A stretch of DNA of 64,000 nt from Mycolicibacter heraklionensis (GTDB taxonomy: Bacteria > Actinomycetota > Actinomycetes > Mycobacteriales > Mycobacteriaceae), in NCBI RefSeq assembly GCF_001021505.1, contig NZ_LDPO01000013.1:85654-149653 (forward strand), given 5' to 3'. Position numbers and translations under genes: made by a program. Of the stretch, positions 16,154-24,678 are shown piece after piece; the first letter of the stretch is position 1, and each line of letters starts with the position of its first letter. The notes under the pieces were generated by a model. It searched no databases, was not told the DNA's origin, and saw nothing but the letters and a program-made list of their open reading frames with translations.

Positions 16154-17305
16154 GTGGCTGAAGTCTTCGATGCGCTGACCCCCGCTCAACTCCGTGCCCG
16201 CAACACCGTCAAATGGAATCACTTCGGTCCCGACGTGCTGCCGCTGTGGATCGCCGAGATGGACTTCCCCACCGCGCCCGCGGTGCTCGACGGGGTACGC
16301 GCCTGCGTGGCCAACGAGGAGTTCGGCTATCCGGCGCTGAGATCCGACGCGCTGCCGGTGGCCCTGACGCAGTGGTGCCTGCACCGCTACGGCTGGTCCA
16401 TCCAGCCGGAATGGGTGCGGGTGGTGCCCGACGTCCTCAAGGGCATGGAGGTGGTGATCGAGTTCCTCACCCGCCCGGAGAGCCCGGTGGTGTTGCCGGT
16501 GCCGGCCTACATGCCGTTCTTCGACCTGCTGACCGTCACCGGCCGCCAACGCGTGGAAATCCCGATGACACAGCAGGATTCAGGCCGCTACCTGATGGAC
16601 CTGGACGCCCTGGACGGCGCGTTCGCCGCCGGGGCGGGGTCGCTGATTCTGTGCAATCCGAACAACCCGCTGGGCACCGCCTTCACGGCCGAGGAGCTCA
16701 GCGCGATCGTGGACATCGCCGCGCGCCACGGCGCCCGGGTGATCGCCGACGAGATCCACGCCCCGCTGGTCTACGACCGGCCCCACGTCGCGGCCGCCGC
16801 GGTGTCGCCCGCCGCCGCCGACACCGTCATCACGCTGATGTCGGCCTCCAAGGGCTGGAACCTGCCCGGGCTGATGTGCGCCCAGGTGATCCTGACCAAT
16901 CCGCGCGACGTCGAGGCGTGGCGCAGGATCAACATGCTGCACACGATGGGCGCCGCCACCGTCGGTATCAGCGCCAACCTCGCCGCCTACCGCCACGGCG
17001 GACCCTGGCTGGACGCCCTGCTGCCCTACCTGCGAGCCAACCGCGACCACCTCAGCCAAGCGCTGCCCGCAGCGCTGCCCGGGCTGCGGATCAGCCACCC
17101 CGAGGCCACCTACCTGGCCTGGGTCGATTTCCGGGAGCTGGGACTGCCCGCCGAACCGGCCGAGATCCTGCTGGCCGACGCGCGGGTGGCACTGAGCCCG
17201 GGTATCCCGTTCGGCGGCGGCCGGGGCTTCGCGCGGCTGAACTTCGCCACCACCCGGGCCATCCTCGACCGGGCGATCGAGGCGATGGCCGGTGCACTGA
17301 CCTGA
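16154..17305 (+). CDS. PatB/MalY-type PLP-dependent aminotransferase / C-S lyase
   Basis: A 383-residue fold type I PLP enzyme. PLP-binding landmarks are [31 protein letters not shown] and the Schiff-base lysine in [14 protein letters not shown]. The [18 protein letters not shown]-terminus is typical of the MalY/PatB cystathionine beta-lyase group, which cleaves cystathionine or cysteine conjugates; some members act as aminotransferases. GTG start at 16154, just 32 bp from the divergent cyclase start. The HIT gene follows after 18 bp. Confidence 0.88.
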   Translation: MAEVFDALTPAQLRARNTVKWNHFGPDVLPLWIAEMDFPTAPAVLDGVRACVANEEFGYPALRSDALPVALTQWCLHRYGWSIQPEWVRVVPDVLKGMEVVIEFLTRPESPVVLPVPAYMPFFDLLTVTGRQRVEIPMTQQDSGRYLMDLDALDGAFAAGAGSLILCNPNNPLGTAFTAEELSAIVDIAARHGARVIADEIHAPLVYDRPHVAAAAVSPAAADTVITLMSASKGWNLPGLMCAQVILTNPRDVEAWRRINMLHTMGAATVGISANLAAYRHGGPWLDALLPYLRANRDHLSQALPAALPGLRISHPEATYLAWVDFRELGLPAEPAEILLADARVALSPGIPFGGGRGFARLNFATTRAILDRAIEAMAGALT

Positions 17306-17323
17306 CGCATTACCGTGGCGGGC

Positions 17324-17749
17324 ATGTCCTGCGTGTTCTGCGCCGTGGTCGCCGGTGATGCGCCGGCGGTGCGGGTTTTCGAAGACGACGACTACCTGGC
17401 GTTTCTCGACATCCGGCCGTTCACCCGCGGCCACACCCTGGTGATCCCCAAACAGCACTTCGTGGACCTCACCGACACCCCGGCGGCCACCCTGGCCGGC
17501 ATGCTCGCCGTGGGACAGCGGATCGCCCAGGCCGCGCGCAGCTCGGGGCTGCACGCCGACGGCAACAACCTGGTGATCAACGACGGCCGGGCAGCCTTTC
17601 AGAGCGTGTTCCATATCCACCTGCACGTGGTGCCGCGCCGTGACGGCGACCGACTGTCCTTCGCCAAAGGCCTGCTGGTGCGCCGCGATCCGGACCGCGA
17701 GAGCACCGGGGCGATCCTGCGGTCGGCGCTGGCGAGCAGCGGCAGCTAG
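17324..17749 (+). CDS. HIT-family hydrolase (Rv1262c-like)
   Basis: A 141-residue histidine-triad protein from ATG 17324 (MSCVFCAVVAGDAPAVRVFE). The triad VFHIHLHVVP carries the His-x-His-x-His catalytic signature. HIT proteins hydrolyse nucleotide phosphoramidates or dinucleoside polyphosphates. CVFC at the N-terminus is the start of the zinc site seen in many HINT-like proteins. It lies between the PatB-like and Ddn-like genes in the same direction, probably as one transcript, an order partly conserved with Rv1262c-Rv1261c. Confidence 0.92.
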   Translation: MSCVFCAVVAGDAPAVRVFEDDDYLAFLDIRPFTRGHTLVIPKQHFVDLTDTPAATLAGMLAVGQRIAQAARSSGLHADGNNLVINDGRAAFQSVFHIHLHVVPRRDGDRLSFAKGLLVRRDPDRESTGAILRSALASSGS

Positions 17750-17766
17750 CGGGCAGACTCGAGGGT

Positions 17767-18222
17767 ATGGCTCATCTATCCCTGATCGACAAGGTGGGCG
17801 TCCGAGCGCTCGGCCTGCACAGCCTGATCTACCAACAGACCAACGGCTGGATCGGCCACAAGGTCCCGGGCCTGCCTCCCAACCTGTTGCTGCACACCGT
17901 GGGCGCGAAGACCGGCCAGCCGCGCACCTCAGCGCTGAGCTACGCCCGCGACGGCGACGCATACCTGATCGTCGCGTCGATGGGCGGCGCGCCGCGCTCC
18001 CCCGGCTGGTACCACAACCTCAAGGCCAATCCCGAGGTGGAAATCAACGTCGGGCCGAAGCGCCTGCGGACCATCGCGCAACCGGTGCTGCCGGATGACC
18101 CGGACTATGCCCGGCTGTGGCGAATCGTCAACGCCAACAACGCCGATCGCTACGAGGGCTACCAGCGCCGCACGACCCGGCCGATCCCGGTGGTGAGGCT
18201 CACGCCGGTGCCCGCTACTTAA
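17767..18222 (+). CDS. Deazaflavin (F420)-dependent nitroreductase-family protein (Rv1261c-like)
   Basis: A 151-residue split beta-barrel protein of the Ddn/DUF385 family. The strand pattern LLLHTVGAKTGQPRTSALSY, then YLIVASMGGAPRSPGWYHNL and KANPEVEINVG is diagnostic. Family members bind F420 and reduce quinones, or activate nitroimidazoles in the case of Ddn. The gene starts 17 bp after the HIT gene, so they are likely co-transcribed. Confidence 0.92.
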   Translation: MAHLSLIDKVGVRALGLHSLIYQQTNGWIGHKVPGLPPNLLLHTVGAKTGQPRTSALSYARDGDAYLIVASMGGAPRSPGWYHNLKANPEVEINVGPKRLRTIAQPVLPDDPDYARLWRIVNANNADRYEGYQRRTTRPIPVVRLTPVPAT

Positions 18223-18293
18223 TAGGCGTTATTTCCGAGAGTAGTCCGTTGTTCTGCTTTGCTCAGGTATCACTCAGCTAGTACTTTGGGGCG

Positions 18294-21200
18294 ATGAGTC
18301 GTCAGGGCGGGCCGGGTAAGTCGAAGTCAGCACGCCGGCGCCTGGCGGGAGCCGGAGCGGCGGTCGGCACTTTCCTGGCCGTCGGGCTGACGCCCGCGAC
18401 GTCGTCGGCACACGCCGACGGGATGGACTTCGACTGGCTGGTCGACATGTTCACGCCGGTCGCCGGGGTCGCCGCCGACACCACTCCCCTCGACTCCGCG
18501 GCATGGTTTGACCAGCTCTTCTACGATCCGTTCCACACGTCGATCGAGAACTGGATCAACAGTGACTTCGGGTCGATGGTCAACGGCTGGATCAACACCG
18601 CCTCCGGGCAGTTCCTGATCGGCGACGGCACGGACGGCACCGAGCTCAACCCCAACGGCGGCGCCGGCGGCCTGTGGTTCGGCGACGGCGGTGACGGCTT
18701 CGACCAGAGCGCCGCCGGGGTGGCCGGCGGCAACGGCGGGGCGGCCGGCATGTTCGGCGACGGCGGGGCCGGCGGCGACGGCGGGGCCGGCGCGGCGGGC
18801 GGCATCGGCGGTGTCGGTGGGTCGTTCATGGGCAACGGCGGTGTCGGCGGCACGGGCGGAGTCGGTGTCGACGGCGCGGCCGCCGGTACCGGAGGCGCCG
18901 GCGGCGATGCCATCGCCTGGCTGTTCGGTAACGGCGGGGCCGGCGGCATGGGCGGAACGGGGTCCGTGGGCGCGGGCGCGACCGGGGCAACGGGCTTCAC
19001 CGGGGGCAACGGATCGCTGGGCGGTGCCGGCGGTGTGGGCGGGTCCAGCCTGTCGGCGCAGTACGGCGACGGCGGCCGCGGTGGTGCGGGCGGTAGCGGA
19101 GGCACCGGCGGAGCGGGCGGAGCCGGAACCGCTGGGATCGACGCGACCACCGCCGGTGGGGCCGGCGGTAACGGCGGCAACGGCATGCAGGGCGGCAACG
19201 GCGGGGCCGGCGGCAACGGCGGGGCCGGCGGCGCCTCGGCCAACGGGGTCGCGGGTCTGCAGGGTGCCGGCGGCAACGGCGGCAACGGTGGGTCAGGCGG
19301 GGCGGCCGGCGACGGCGGGGCCGGCGGCAACGGCGATGCGAGCAACCCCGACGGCGGTCGCGGCGGCAATGGCGGCGCCTTCGGCGCCGGAGGATTCGGC
19401 GGCGACGGCGGGGCGGGCTCCGTCCACGGCGCCAGCGGGGCGACCGGGACCCCGTCGGACTACGCGGGGAACGGCGGCGCGGGCGGCAACGGCTACGACG
19501 CGGCTTCCGACCCCAACGCGGCACCGGGCACCAGCGGCGGCAACGGCGGCGCCGGCGGTACCGGCAGCCTGCACGGCAACGGCGGGGCCGGCGGCGTCGG
19601 CGGCAACGGCTCCAACGGCGTCAACGGTGGGCCCGGCAGTATCGGCGGGGCCGGTGGCAGCGGTGGCAACGGTGGCGCCGGCGGCGCCTCGCTCGGCGAC
19701 GGCCACGGCGGAGCGGGCGGAGCCGGCGGCAATGCCGGCAACGGCGGCACCGGCGGCAACGGGTCGGCGGGGACAAACGCCACCACGGCAGGCGCGGCCG
19801 GTGGCAACGGCGGCAACGGCATGCAGGGCGGCAAAGGCGGGGTTGGCGGCAACGGCGGCGCCGGCGGAACCTCGGCTGAAGGAACCGCGGGCCAACAGGG
19901 CGCCGGCGGGAATGGCGGCAACGGCGGGACCGGCGGCACCCCCGGTGACGGCGGCAAGGGCGCCAACGGCAATGCCAGCAACCCCAACGGTGGCCGCGGC
20001 GGCAACGGCGGCCAAGCGGGTGCCGGGGGCCTCGGCGGTGCCGGCGGGACGGGCTCCGTCCAAGGCGCCACCGGCGCGACCGGATCGGCATCGACCGCGC
20101 ACGCCGGGAACGGCGGCGCCGGCGGCAACGGCTTCAACGCCGTCACCCCGGGCGCCAGCGGCGGCAACGGCGGCGCCGGCGGAACCGGCAGCCTGCACGG
20201 CGACGGCGGCGCGGGCGGAAATGGCGGCAACGGCGCCACCGGCGCCAATGGCAACCCAGTCCTTAATAACGGCAACGCCGGAGACGGCGGCAACGGCGGC
20301 AAGGGCGGAGCCGGCGGCAACTCGCTCGGCGACGGCAACGGCGGCAAGGGCGGAGCGGGTGGCAACGCCGGCAACGGCGGCCGCGGCGTGGACCAGAGCC
20401 AACTGCCCCCCAGTGCCACCCTGCCCGGCAGCGGCGGCGACGGCGGCAAGGGCGGTGTCGGCGGGGCCGGCGGCAGCAGCGCCAGCGCCCATGGAACCGG
20501 CACCGGCAATGGCGGCGCCGGCGGCGCGGGCGGAGCCGGCGGCAACGGCGGCGGCAACGGCATCGCCACCCTGGACATCGCCAACAGCGTCCCCTACGGC
20601 AGCGGCGGCGACGGCGGGGCCGGCGGCGTCGGCGGCAACGGCGGACTCGGCGACACCGGAGCACTCGGCGGCGGCGCCGGCTTCAACGGTGGAAGCGGCG
20701 GCGCCGGCGGTACCGGTGGTGCGGGCGGCTCGGCCTACACCGGCAGCGTCGCGCTGCACGAGCACGGCACGTTCGGCACCAACGGCAACGGTGGCGCCGG
20801 GGGTGGCGGCGGTACCGGTGGCGGCGGCGGCACCGGCGGTGCCGGTGACGACAGCGCGGGCGGCACCGGCGGCAACGGCGGCAATGGCGGGGCGGCTGGT
20901 AACGGCGGGGCTCCCGGCTCCGGGTTCAACGCCCAACCCGGTATCAACAAGGCTCCGGTCGGCATCGGCGGCGACGGCGGGAAGGGCGGCGCCGCCGGTT
21001 CCGGCGGGTCCGGCGGCAAGGGCGACACCGGCTTCAACGGCGGCACCGGCGGAAACGGCGGCATCGGCGGCGCGGGCGCCAATGGCGGGAGCGCCACCGG
21101 CACCTACTACGCGCAGGGCTCCAGCGGTGGTGACGGCGGAAACGGCGGCGCCGGCGGGAACGCCGGAGCGGGCGGCGCCGGAGGTTTGGGCGCCCATGCG

Positions 21201-22343
21201 GGCAGCGGAGGCAACGCCGGCGCGGGCGGCCACGGCGGCGACGGTGGTGACGGCGGAGACGCCACGCTGGCCGGGACGAACGTGCACGGCGGGGCGGCCG
21301 GTGACGGCGGCGACGGCGGGGCCGCGGGCGCGGTAGCCGCCGGCGGGCTCGGAGCCAACGGCGGCAGCGGCGGCGACGGCGGCGACGGCGGTAGCGGCGG
21401 GACCATCGGCAGCCACGGCGCCAACGGTGCCGGGGGCGCCGGCGGGGCCGGTTCGGGCTCCGGGCACGCCGGCGCGACCGGCGGACCCGACGGCCCGGTC
21501 AACGTCACCGTCCCGCTGTACCTGCAAAGCGGCGGCATCAGCCCGATCGTCTACATCTCGATCAACGGCGGGCCGCCGGTACCGGTCCAGATCGACACCG
21601 GCTCCACCGGTCTGACGATTCTCAACAGCGCCGTCGGCAACCCCGGTGGCCTCGGCGATGTGCTGCTGTCCGGCAACTCCAGCTACGCGGGCCTGGGCAA
21701 CAACAGCTACGGGTTCCAGACCTACAGCACCACGGTGGGTTTCTGCGACAAGGTTGCCTGCTCAGGCGACATCGTCACCGACCCGACCGCCGTCAACGTG
21801 GTCACCTCGTCGTCGAACGCCCTGATGACGCAGTACTTCAACCAGTACGGCATCGTCGGGGTGTTGGGCATTGGGCCCAACAACGGCCACGCCGGCACCT
21901 CGACGATCATCTCGGCGCTGCCCGGCGCGCTCAACCAGGGCGTGCTCATCGACGAGCAGACCGGTCAGCTGACCTTCGGGCCGAACCCGCTGACCCCCGA
22001 GATCTCGGTGCCCGGGTCGCCGTTCGTCGACACGATGGTGTCGATCAACGGTGGCGCCCCGGTGGCGGTGTCCACGTCGCTGGACTCCGGCGGCATGTAC
22101 GGCAGCATTCCGCAGTCGCTGTTCCCGCAGCTCGGGGTCGGTTCGCAGGTGCCGGCCGGCACGGTGATCTCGGTGTACAACGCCGACGGCAGCACCTTGC
22201 TGTACTCCTACACCACCACCAACAACGGTCCGTATGTGACGTCGGGCGGGGCGGCCAACAGCGGCTATTACCCGTTCTCGGTGAACCCGGTCTACATCGA
22301 CTACCGGCCCAGCGGTTTCGGGGCCACCATCATCAACCGCTGA
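18294..22343 (+). CDS. PGRS-repeat protein with C-terminal aspartic protease domain and no PE domain
   Basis: A 1349-residue protein in three parts. Residues 1-42 are an export signal: basic KSKSARRRLAGAG, hydrophobic AAVGTFLAVGL and ATSSAHA before the mature DGMDF; the arginine pair might allow Tat export. Residues 43-115 form a linker with GQFLIGDGTDGTELNPNGGA, clearly related to the GRPLI linker of PE_PGRS proteins. Residues from about 116 to 1064 are Gly-Gly-Ala/Gly-Gly-Asn repeats. Residues from about 1065 to 1349 form a pepsin-like protease with catalytic DTGS at 1101 and a second DSGG at 1264, like PecA. PecA-type enzymes cleave the linkers of PE proteins at the cell surface. The PE domain that would direct type VII secretion is absent, which is the odd point. 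Confidence 0.88.
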   Translation: MSRQGGPGKSKSARRRLAGAGAAVGTFLAVGLTPATSSAHADGMDFDWLVDMFTPVAGVAADTTPLDSAAWFDQLFYDPFHTSIENWINSDFGSMVNGWINTASGQFLIGDGTDGTELNPNGGAGGLWFGDGGDGFDQSAAGVAGGNGGAAGMFGDGGAGGDGGAGAAGGIGGVGGSFMGNGGVGGTGGVGVDGAAAGTGGAGGDAIAWLFGNGGAGGMGGTGSVGAGATGATGFTGGNGSLGGAGGVGGSSLSAQYGDGGRGGAGGSGGTGGAGGAGTAGIDATTAGGAGGNGGNGMQGGNGGAGGNGGAGGASANGVAGLQGAGGNGGNGGSGGAAGDGGAGGNGDASNPDGGRGGNGGAFGAGGFGGDGGAGSVHGASGATGTPSDYAGNGGAGGNGYDAASDPNAAPGTSGGNGGAGGTGSLHGNGGAGGVGGNGSNGVNGGPGSIGGAGGSGGNGGAGGASLGDGHGGAGGAGGNAGNGGTGGNGSAGTNATTAGAAGGNGGNGMQGGKGGVGGNGGAGGTSAEGTAGQQGAGGNGGNGGTGGTPGDGGKGANGNASNPNGGRGGNGGQAGAGGLGGAGGTGSVQGATGATGSASTAHAGNGGAGGNGFNAVTPGASGGNGGAGGTGSLHGDGGAGGNGGNGATGANGNPVLNNGNAGDGGNGGKGGAGGNSLGDGNGGKGGAGGNAGNGGRGVDQSQLPPSATLPGSGGDGGKGGVGGAGGSSASAHGTGTGNGGAGGAGGAGGNGGGNGIATLDIANSVPYGSGGDGGAGGVGGNGGLGDTGALGGGAGFNGGSGGAGGTGGAGGSAYTGSVALHEHGTFGTNGNGGAGGGGGTGGGGGTGGAGDDSAGGTGGNGGNGGAAGNGGAPGSGFNAQPGINKAPVGIGGDGGKGGAAGSGGSGGKGDTGFNGGTGGNGGIGGAGANGGSATGTYYAQGSSGGDGGNGGAGGNAGAGGAGGLGAHAGSGGNAGAGGHGGDGGDGGDATLAGTNVHGGAAGDGGDGGAAGAVAAGGLGANGGSGGDGGDGGSGGTIGSHGANGAGGAGGAGSGSGHAGATGGPDGPVNVTVPLYLQSGGISPIVYISINGGPPVPVQIDTGSTGLTILNSAVGNPGGLGDVLLSGNSSYAGLGNNSYGFQTYSTTVGFCDKVACSGDIVTDPTAVNVVTSSSNALMTQYFNQYGIVGVLGIGPNNGHAGTSTIISALPGALNQGVLIDEQTGQLTFGPNPLTPEISVPGSPFVDTMVSINGGAPVAVSTSLDSGGMYGSIPQSLFPQLGVGSQVPAGTVISVYNADGSTLLYSYTTTNNGPYVTSGGAANSGYYPFSVNPVYIDYRPSGFGATIINR

Positions 22344-22354
22344 GCCGTCGCGAG

Positions 22355-22370
22355 GTAGCACGTGTGCTAC
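22355..22370. promoter_or_regulatory. Palindromic operator of the vapBC-like pair
   Basis: GTAGCAC-GT-GTGCTAC is a perfect 7-2-7 inverted repeat ending 8 bp before the antitoxin ATG. VapBC complexes bind such sites to repress themselves. Confidence 0.6.
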
Positions 22371-22378
22371 TGTGGGGC

Positions 22379-22627
22379 ATGGAAACCGTTGGCCTACGCG
22401 AACTGCGCCAGAACGCCTCCGATCTGGTTCGCCGGGTCGAAGACGGCGAGGAAATCACCATCACCGTGGCCGGTCGGCCAAGCGCCCGGCTCGTGCCCGC
22501 CGCACCACGGGCGTGGCGGCGGTGGACCGATATCGCCGAACTGTTCAACGGCCCTGAAGATCCGGCATGGACGGACGATCGTGAGGCGATTGAGCACGCG
22601 ATAGCCGATCCGTGGACCGCGCGTTGA
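22379..22627 (+). CDS. Phd/YefM-type VapB antitoxin
   Basis: An 82-residue antitoxin from ATG, ribosome binding site GTGGGG. The Phd/YefM N-terminus METVGLRELRQNASDLVRRV, then EDGEEITITVAGRPSARLVP, is unmistakable. The C-terminal segment, including WTDIAELFNGPEDPAW, wraps the toxin in related complexes. The toxin frame starts 16 nt before its end. It should bind the palindrome at 22355-22370 with VapC. Confidence 0.93.
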   Translation: METVGLRELRQNASDLVRRVEDGEEITITVAGRPSARLVPAAPRAWRRWTDIAELFNGPEDPAWTDDREAIEHAIADPWTAR

Positions 22628-23004
22628 TCGCCATTTTGGACACCAGCGTCGTCATCGCCACCGGCGTCACGCCCCTGCAAGGCGAATTGGCCATCAGCAC
22701 AATCACTCTGGCCGAGTTACATTTCGGGGTCCTGGTCGCGAAACTCCCGGAGGTCCGCGCCGAGCGGCTGCGTCGCCTGTCGGTCTTGCAACGCAGCTTC
22801 GACGCACTGCCGCTCACCGGGAGTGTGGCCGCCAGCTACGGTCAAATCGCCGCGGCGGTCACCGCAGCCGGCCGTCAGCCGCGGGCCCGCTCAATGGACC
22901 TGCTCATCGCCGCAACCGCACACGCTCACTCGGCCAGGCTCTACACCCGCAACCCAGCGGATTTCGCCGGCTTGGACAATCTGCTCGAAGTAGTCGCGGT
23001 TTAA
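22612..23004 (+). CDS. VapC toxin (PIN-domain ribonuclease)
   Basis: A 130-residue PIN-domain protein. The four acidic residues expected at the Mg2+ site are Asp10 (AILDTSVVI), Glu35 (TLAELHFG), Asp96 (SMDLLIAATA) and Asp117 (NPADFAGL). VapC toxins cleave specific RNAs, often tRNA or 23S rRNA; the target here is unknown. The GTG start overlaps VapB by 16 nt; a TTG at 22624 is a possible alternative. All catalytic residues are intact, so it looks active. Confidence 0.93.
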   Translation: MDRALIAILDTSVVIATGVTPLQGELAISTITLAELHFGVLVAKLPEVRAERLRRLSVLQRSFDALPLTGSVAASYGQIAAAVTAAGRQPRARSMDLLIAATAHAHSARLYTRNPADFAGLDNLLEVVAV

Positions 23005-23044
23005 CCGAGCGCGGTGCTTGGGCGATCGGCCGACAGCCGGACGG

Positions 23045-24097
23045 CTACAGCAGCTCCTTGGCCAGCAGCTCGCAGGTGCGTTCCCGGCCCGGCGCGGTGG
23101 CCGGGTCGGTGCCGCGATGTGCCGAGGCGACCGGGTTGATCATCACCTCGTCGACGGCGAACCGCTCCGCGAGCGCTGTGAGTTGCTCGGCCGCTTCGGC
23201 CGGAGTGCCGACGACGGCGCGCCGCAGCCCACTGTCGATGATGCGTTGTTCGGAGTCGGAGACCGCTGCCGCTTGCGCGTCCTCGACCAGATCAACGGCC
23301 CCCAGCGACCGCCCGGTGCGCAACCGGGCCATCATCTGCAGGTTGGGCAGCATCAACGCCGTTGCCTCGTCGCGGGTTTCGGCAACGGATGCGTTGACGG
23401 TCAGAAACGTCGTCGGCTCCGCACACACGTCGCTCGGCGTGAAGTTCTCCCGGTAGTAGGCCAGCGCCTCCTCGGTGCCCTGGCCGGAGAAGTGGTGGGC
23501 GAACACGTAGGGCAGCCCCTTGGCCGCGGCCAGTCGCGCCGAATACATGCTCGATCCCAGCAGCCACAGCTGCGGCTCGCCGACGGCGGCCGGGGTGGCC
23601 TTGAGCAGGTAGTCGCCGTCACGCAACTGGACCTGCACGCCGCGGCTGCTCATCATCGCCCGTACGTGGTCGAGATAGTCGGGGAAGTTCGCGATGTCTT
23701 CGTCGCCCCGGCCGGAGCGCAGCATGACGGAAGTGACCGGGTCGGATCCGGGCGCCCGGCCGATGCCCAAGTCGATGCGCCCGGGTGCGGCGGCCTCCAA
23801 CAGCGCGAACTGTTCGGCGACGGCCAGCGGGGCGTGGTTGGGCAGCATCACCCCGCCCGAACCGAGCCGGACCCGCGACGTCTGCGCGGCGAGGTAGGCC
23901 AGCAGTACCGGCGGGCTGGTAGCCCCCACCGAGGGCATGTTGTGGTGCTCGGCCACCCAATATCTGGTGAATCCGAGGCGGTCAGCGGTTTGTGCCAGCC
24001 GCACCGTCGCGGCCAGCGCATCGGCGGTGGACTGGTCGGTACGGACCGGGACGAGATCAAGAACGGAAAGACGCACGTTGGCTACAACGCGCGACAC
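23045..24097 (-). CDS. LLM-class (luciferase-like) flavin-dependent oxidoreductase
   Basis: A 350-residue TIM-barrel monooxygenase. Landmarks are GFTRYWVAEHHNMPSVGATS, VRLGSGGVMLPNHAPL, VAEQFALLEAAAPGRIDLGI, GRAPGSD, and LWLLGSSMYSARLAAAKGLP. This matches the MsnO8-like branch of the bacterial luciferase family, which uses reduced FMN (occasionally F420). Substrate unknown. GTG start at 24097. It is divergent from the brnTA-like locus and convergent with vapC. Confidence 0.9.
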   Translation of the reverse strand: MSRVVANVRLSVLDLVPVRTDQSTADALAATVRLAQTADRLGFTRYWVAEHHNMPSVGATSPPVLLAYLAAQTSRVRLGSGGVMLPNHAPLAVAEQFALLEAAAPGRIDLGIGRAPGSDPVTSVMLRSGRGDEDIANFPDYLDHVRAMMSSRGVQVQLRDGDYLLKATPAAVGEPQLWLLGSSMYSARLAAAKGLPYVFAHHFSGQGTEEALAYYRENFTPSDVCAEPTTFLTVNASVAETRDEATALMLPNLQMMARLRTGRSLGAVDLVEDAQAAAVSDSEQRIIDSGLRRAVVGTPAEAAEQLTALAERFAVDEVMINPVASAHRGTDPATAPGRERTCELLAKELL

Positions 24098-24147
24098 TCG
24101 GTATGGCTTCCCACTTCCCTCCCACTCGGCGACGCGCCCCGGTGATG

Positions 24148-24168
24148 AGTAATTACGGTATAATTACT
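24148..24168. promoter_or_regulatory. Operator-like inverted repeat of the brnTA locus
   Basis: AGTAATTA and TAATTACT are perfect 8-bp arms around CGGTA, ending 4 bp before the GTG of brnT. The position and symmetry fit the BrnA autoregulatory site. Confidence 0.65.
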
Positions 24169-24172
24169 GCGC

Positions 24173-24437
24173 GTGTTGGCGTTCGAGTTCGATCCAGCCA
24201 AGAGCGCTGCAAACCTGACCAAGCACGGCATCGACTTCGATGTTGCACAGTCCATTTGGTCCGACCCCCGCCGCATCGAAGTGCCGGCACGCACGACGGA
24301 TGAGCCGAGGTGGATGGCGATCGGGCAGATAGACGGCCGATGCTGGTCCGCGGTATTGACCTACCCGAGATGACCACGTGCGGATCATCTCCGTACGCCG
24401 CTCGCGCGAAGGAGAGGCAGCGATCTATGAAAGCTGA
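24173..24437 (+). pseudogene. brnT: BrnT-like toxin gene with a +1 frameshift
   Basis: The first 64 codons (LAFEFDPAKSAANLTKHGID ... MAIGQIDGRCWSAVLTY) are a good BrnT front. The frame then reads PR and stops at 24371, giving 66 residues. Dropping one C from the CCC at 24364-24366 restores RDDHVRIISVRRSREGEAAI and YES, the normal BrnT ending. That gives about 87 residues and the usual overlap with brnA, whose ATG lies at 24427 inside it. The extra C is either a real inactivating mutation, a phase-variable tract or a sequence error. Intact BrnT is a RelE-fold ribonuclease. Confidence 0.8.
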
Positions 24438-24663
24438 CGAGTTCGACGAACGATTCGACAACGGCCAGGACATGGCCGCCGCTCTCGACACCGCACGGGC
24501 ACGCCGCCCGGGCGAGCAGCACCGCCGAGTCAACGTCGACTTCCCGGTCTGGATGATCGCCGAACTCGACCGCGAAGCAACCCGACTCGGAGTCACCCGC
24601 CAGTCGCTCATCAAAGTCTGGATCGCGGAGAAACTTGACCACGGCGGTCACACCGCGGCCTGA
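24427..24663 (+). CDS. brnA: BrnA/CopG-type antitoxin
   Basis: A 78-residue antitoxin. The N-terminal DEFDERFDNGQDMAAALDTA contacts the toxin in related pairs, and RRVNVDFPVWMIAELDREAT, then RLGVTRQSLIKVWIAEKL, is the C-terminal ribbon-helix-helix. It overlaps the frame-corrected toxin by 11 nt. It is intact while the toxin is frameshifted, consistent with loss of the toxin first. Confidence 0.88.
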   Translation: MKADEFDERFDNGQDMAAALDTARARRPGEQHRRVNVDFPVWMIAELDREATRLGVTRQSLIKVWIAEKLDHGGHTAA

Positions 24664-24678
24664 CCGTCGAGCGCCCGG

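Noticed and set aside
16580..17962. 460-codon open frame on the minus strand across the aminotransferase and HIT genes
   Set aside because: It is antisense to two clear enzymes and has the Arg/Gly/His-rich composition of a GC-skewed shadow frame.
18650..21480. Regular short repeats that could suggest a CRISPR array
   Set aside because: The repeats are in-frame Gly-Gly-Xaa codons of a PGRS domain, without constant repeat/spacer structure or cas genes.
18521..21527. Long proline- or alanine-rich frames opposite or out of frame with the PGRS gene
   Set aside because: They are mechanical products of the GGC-rich repeats read in other frames.
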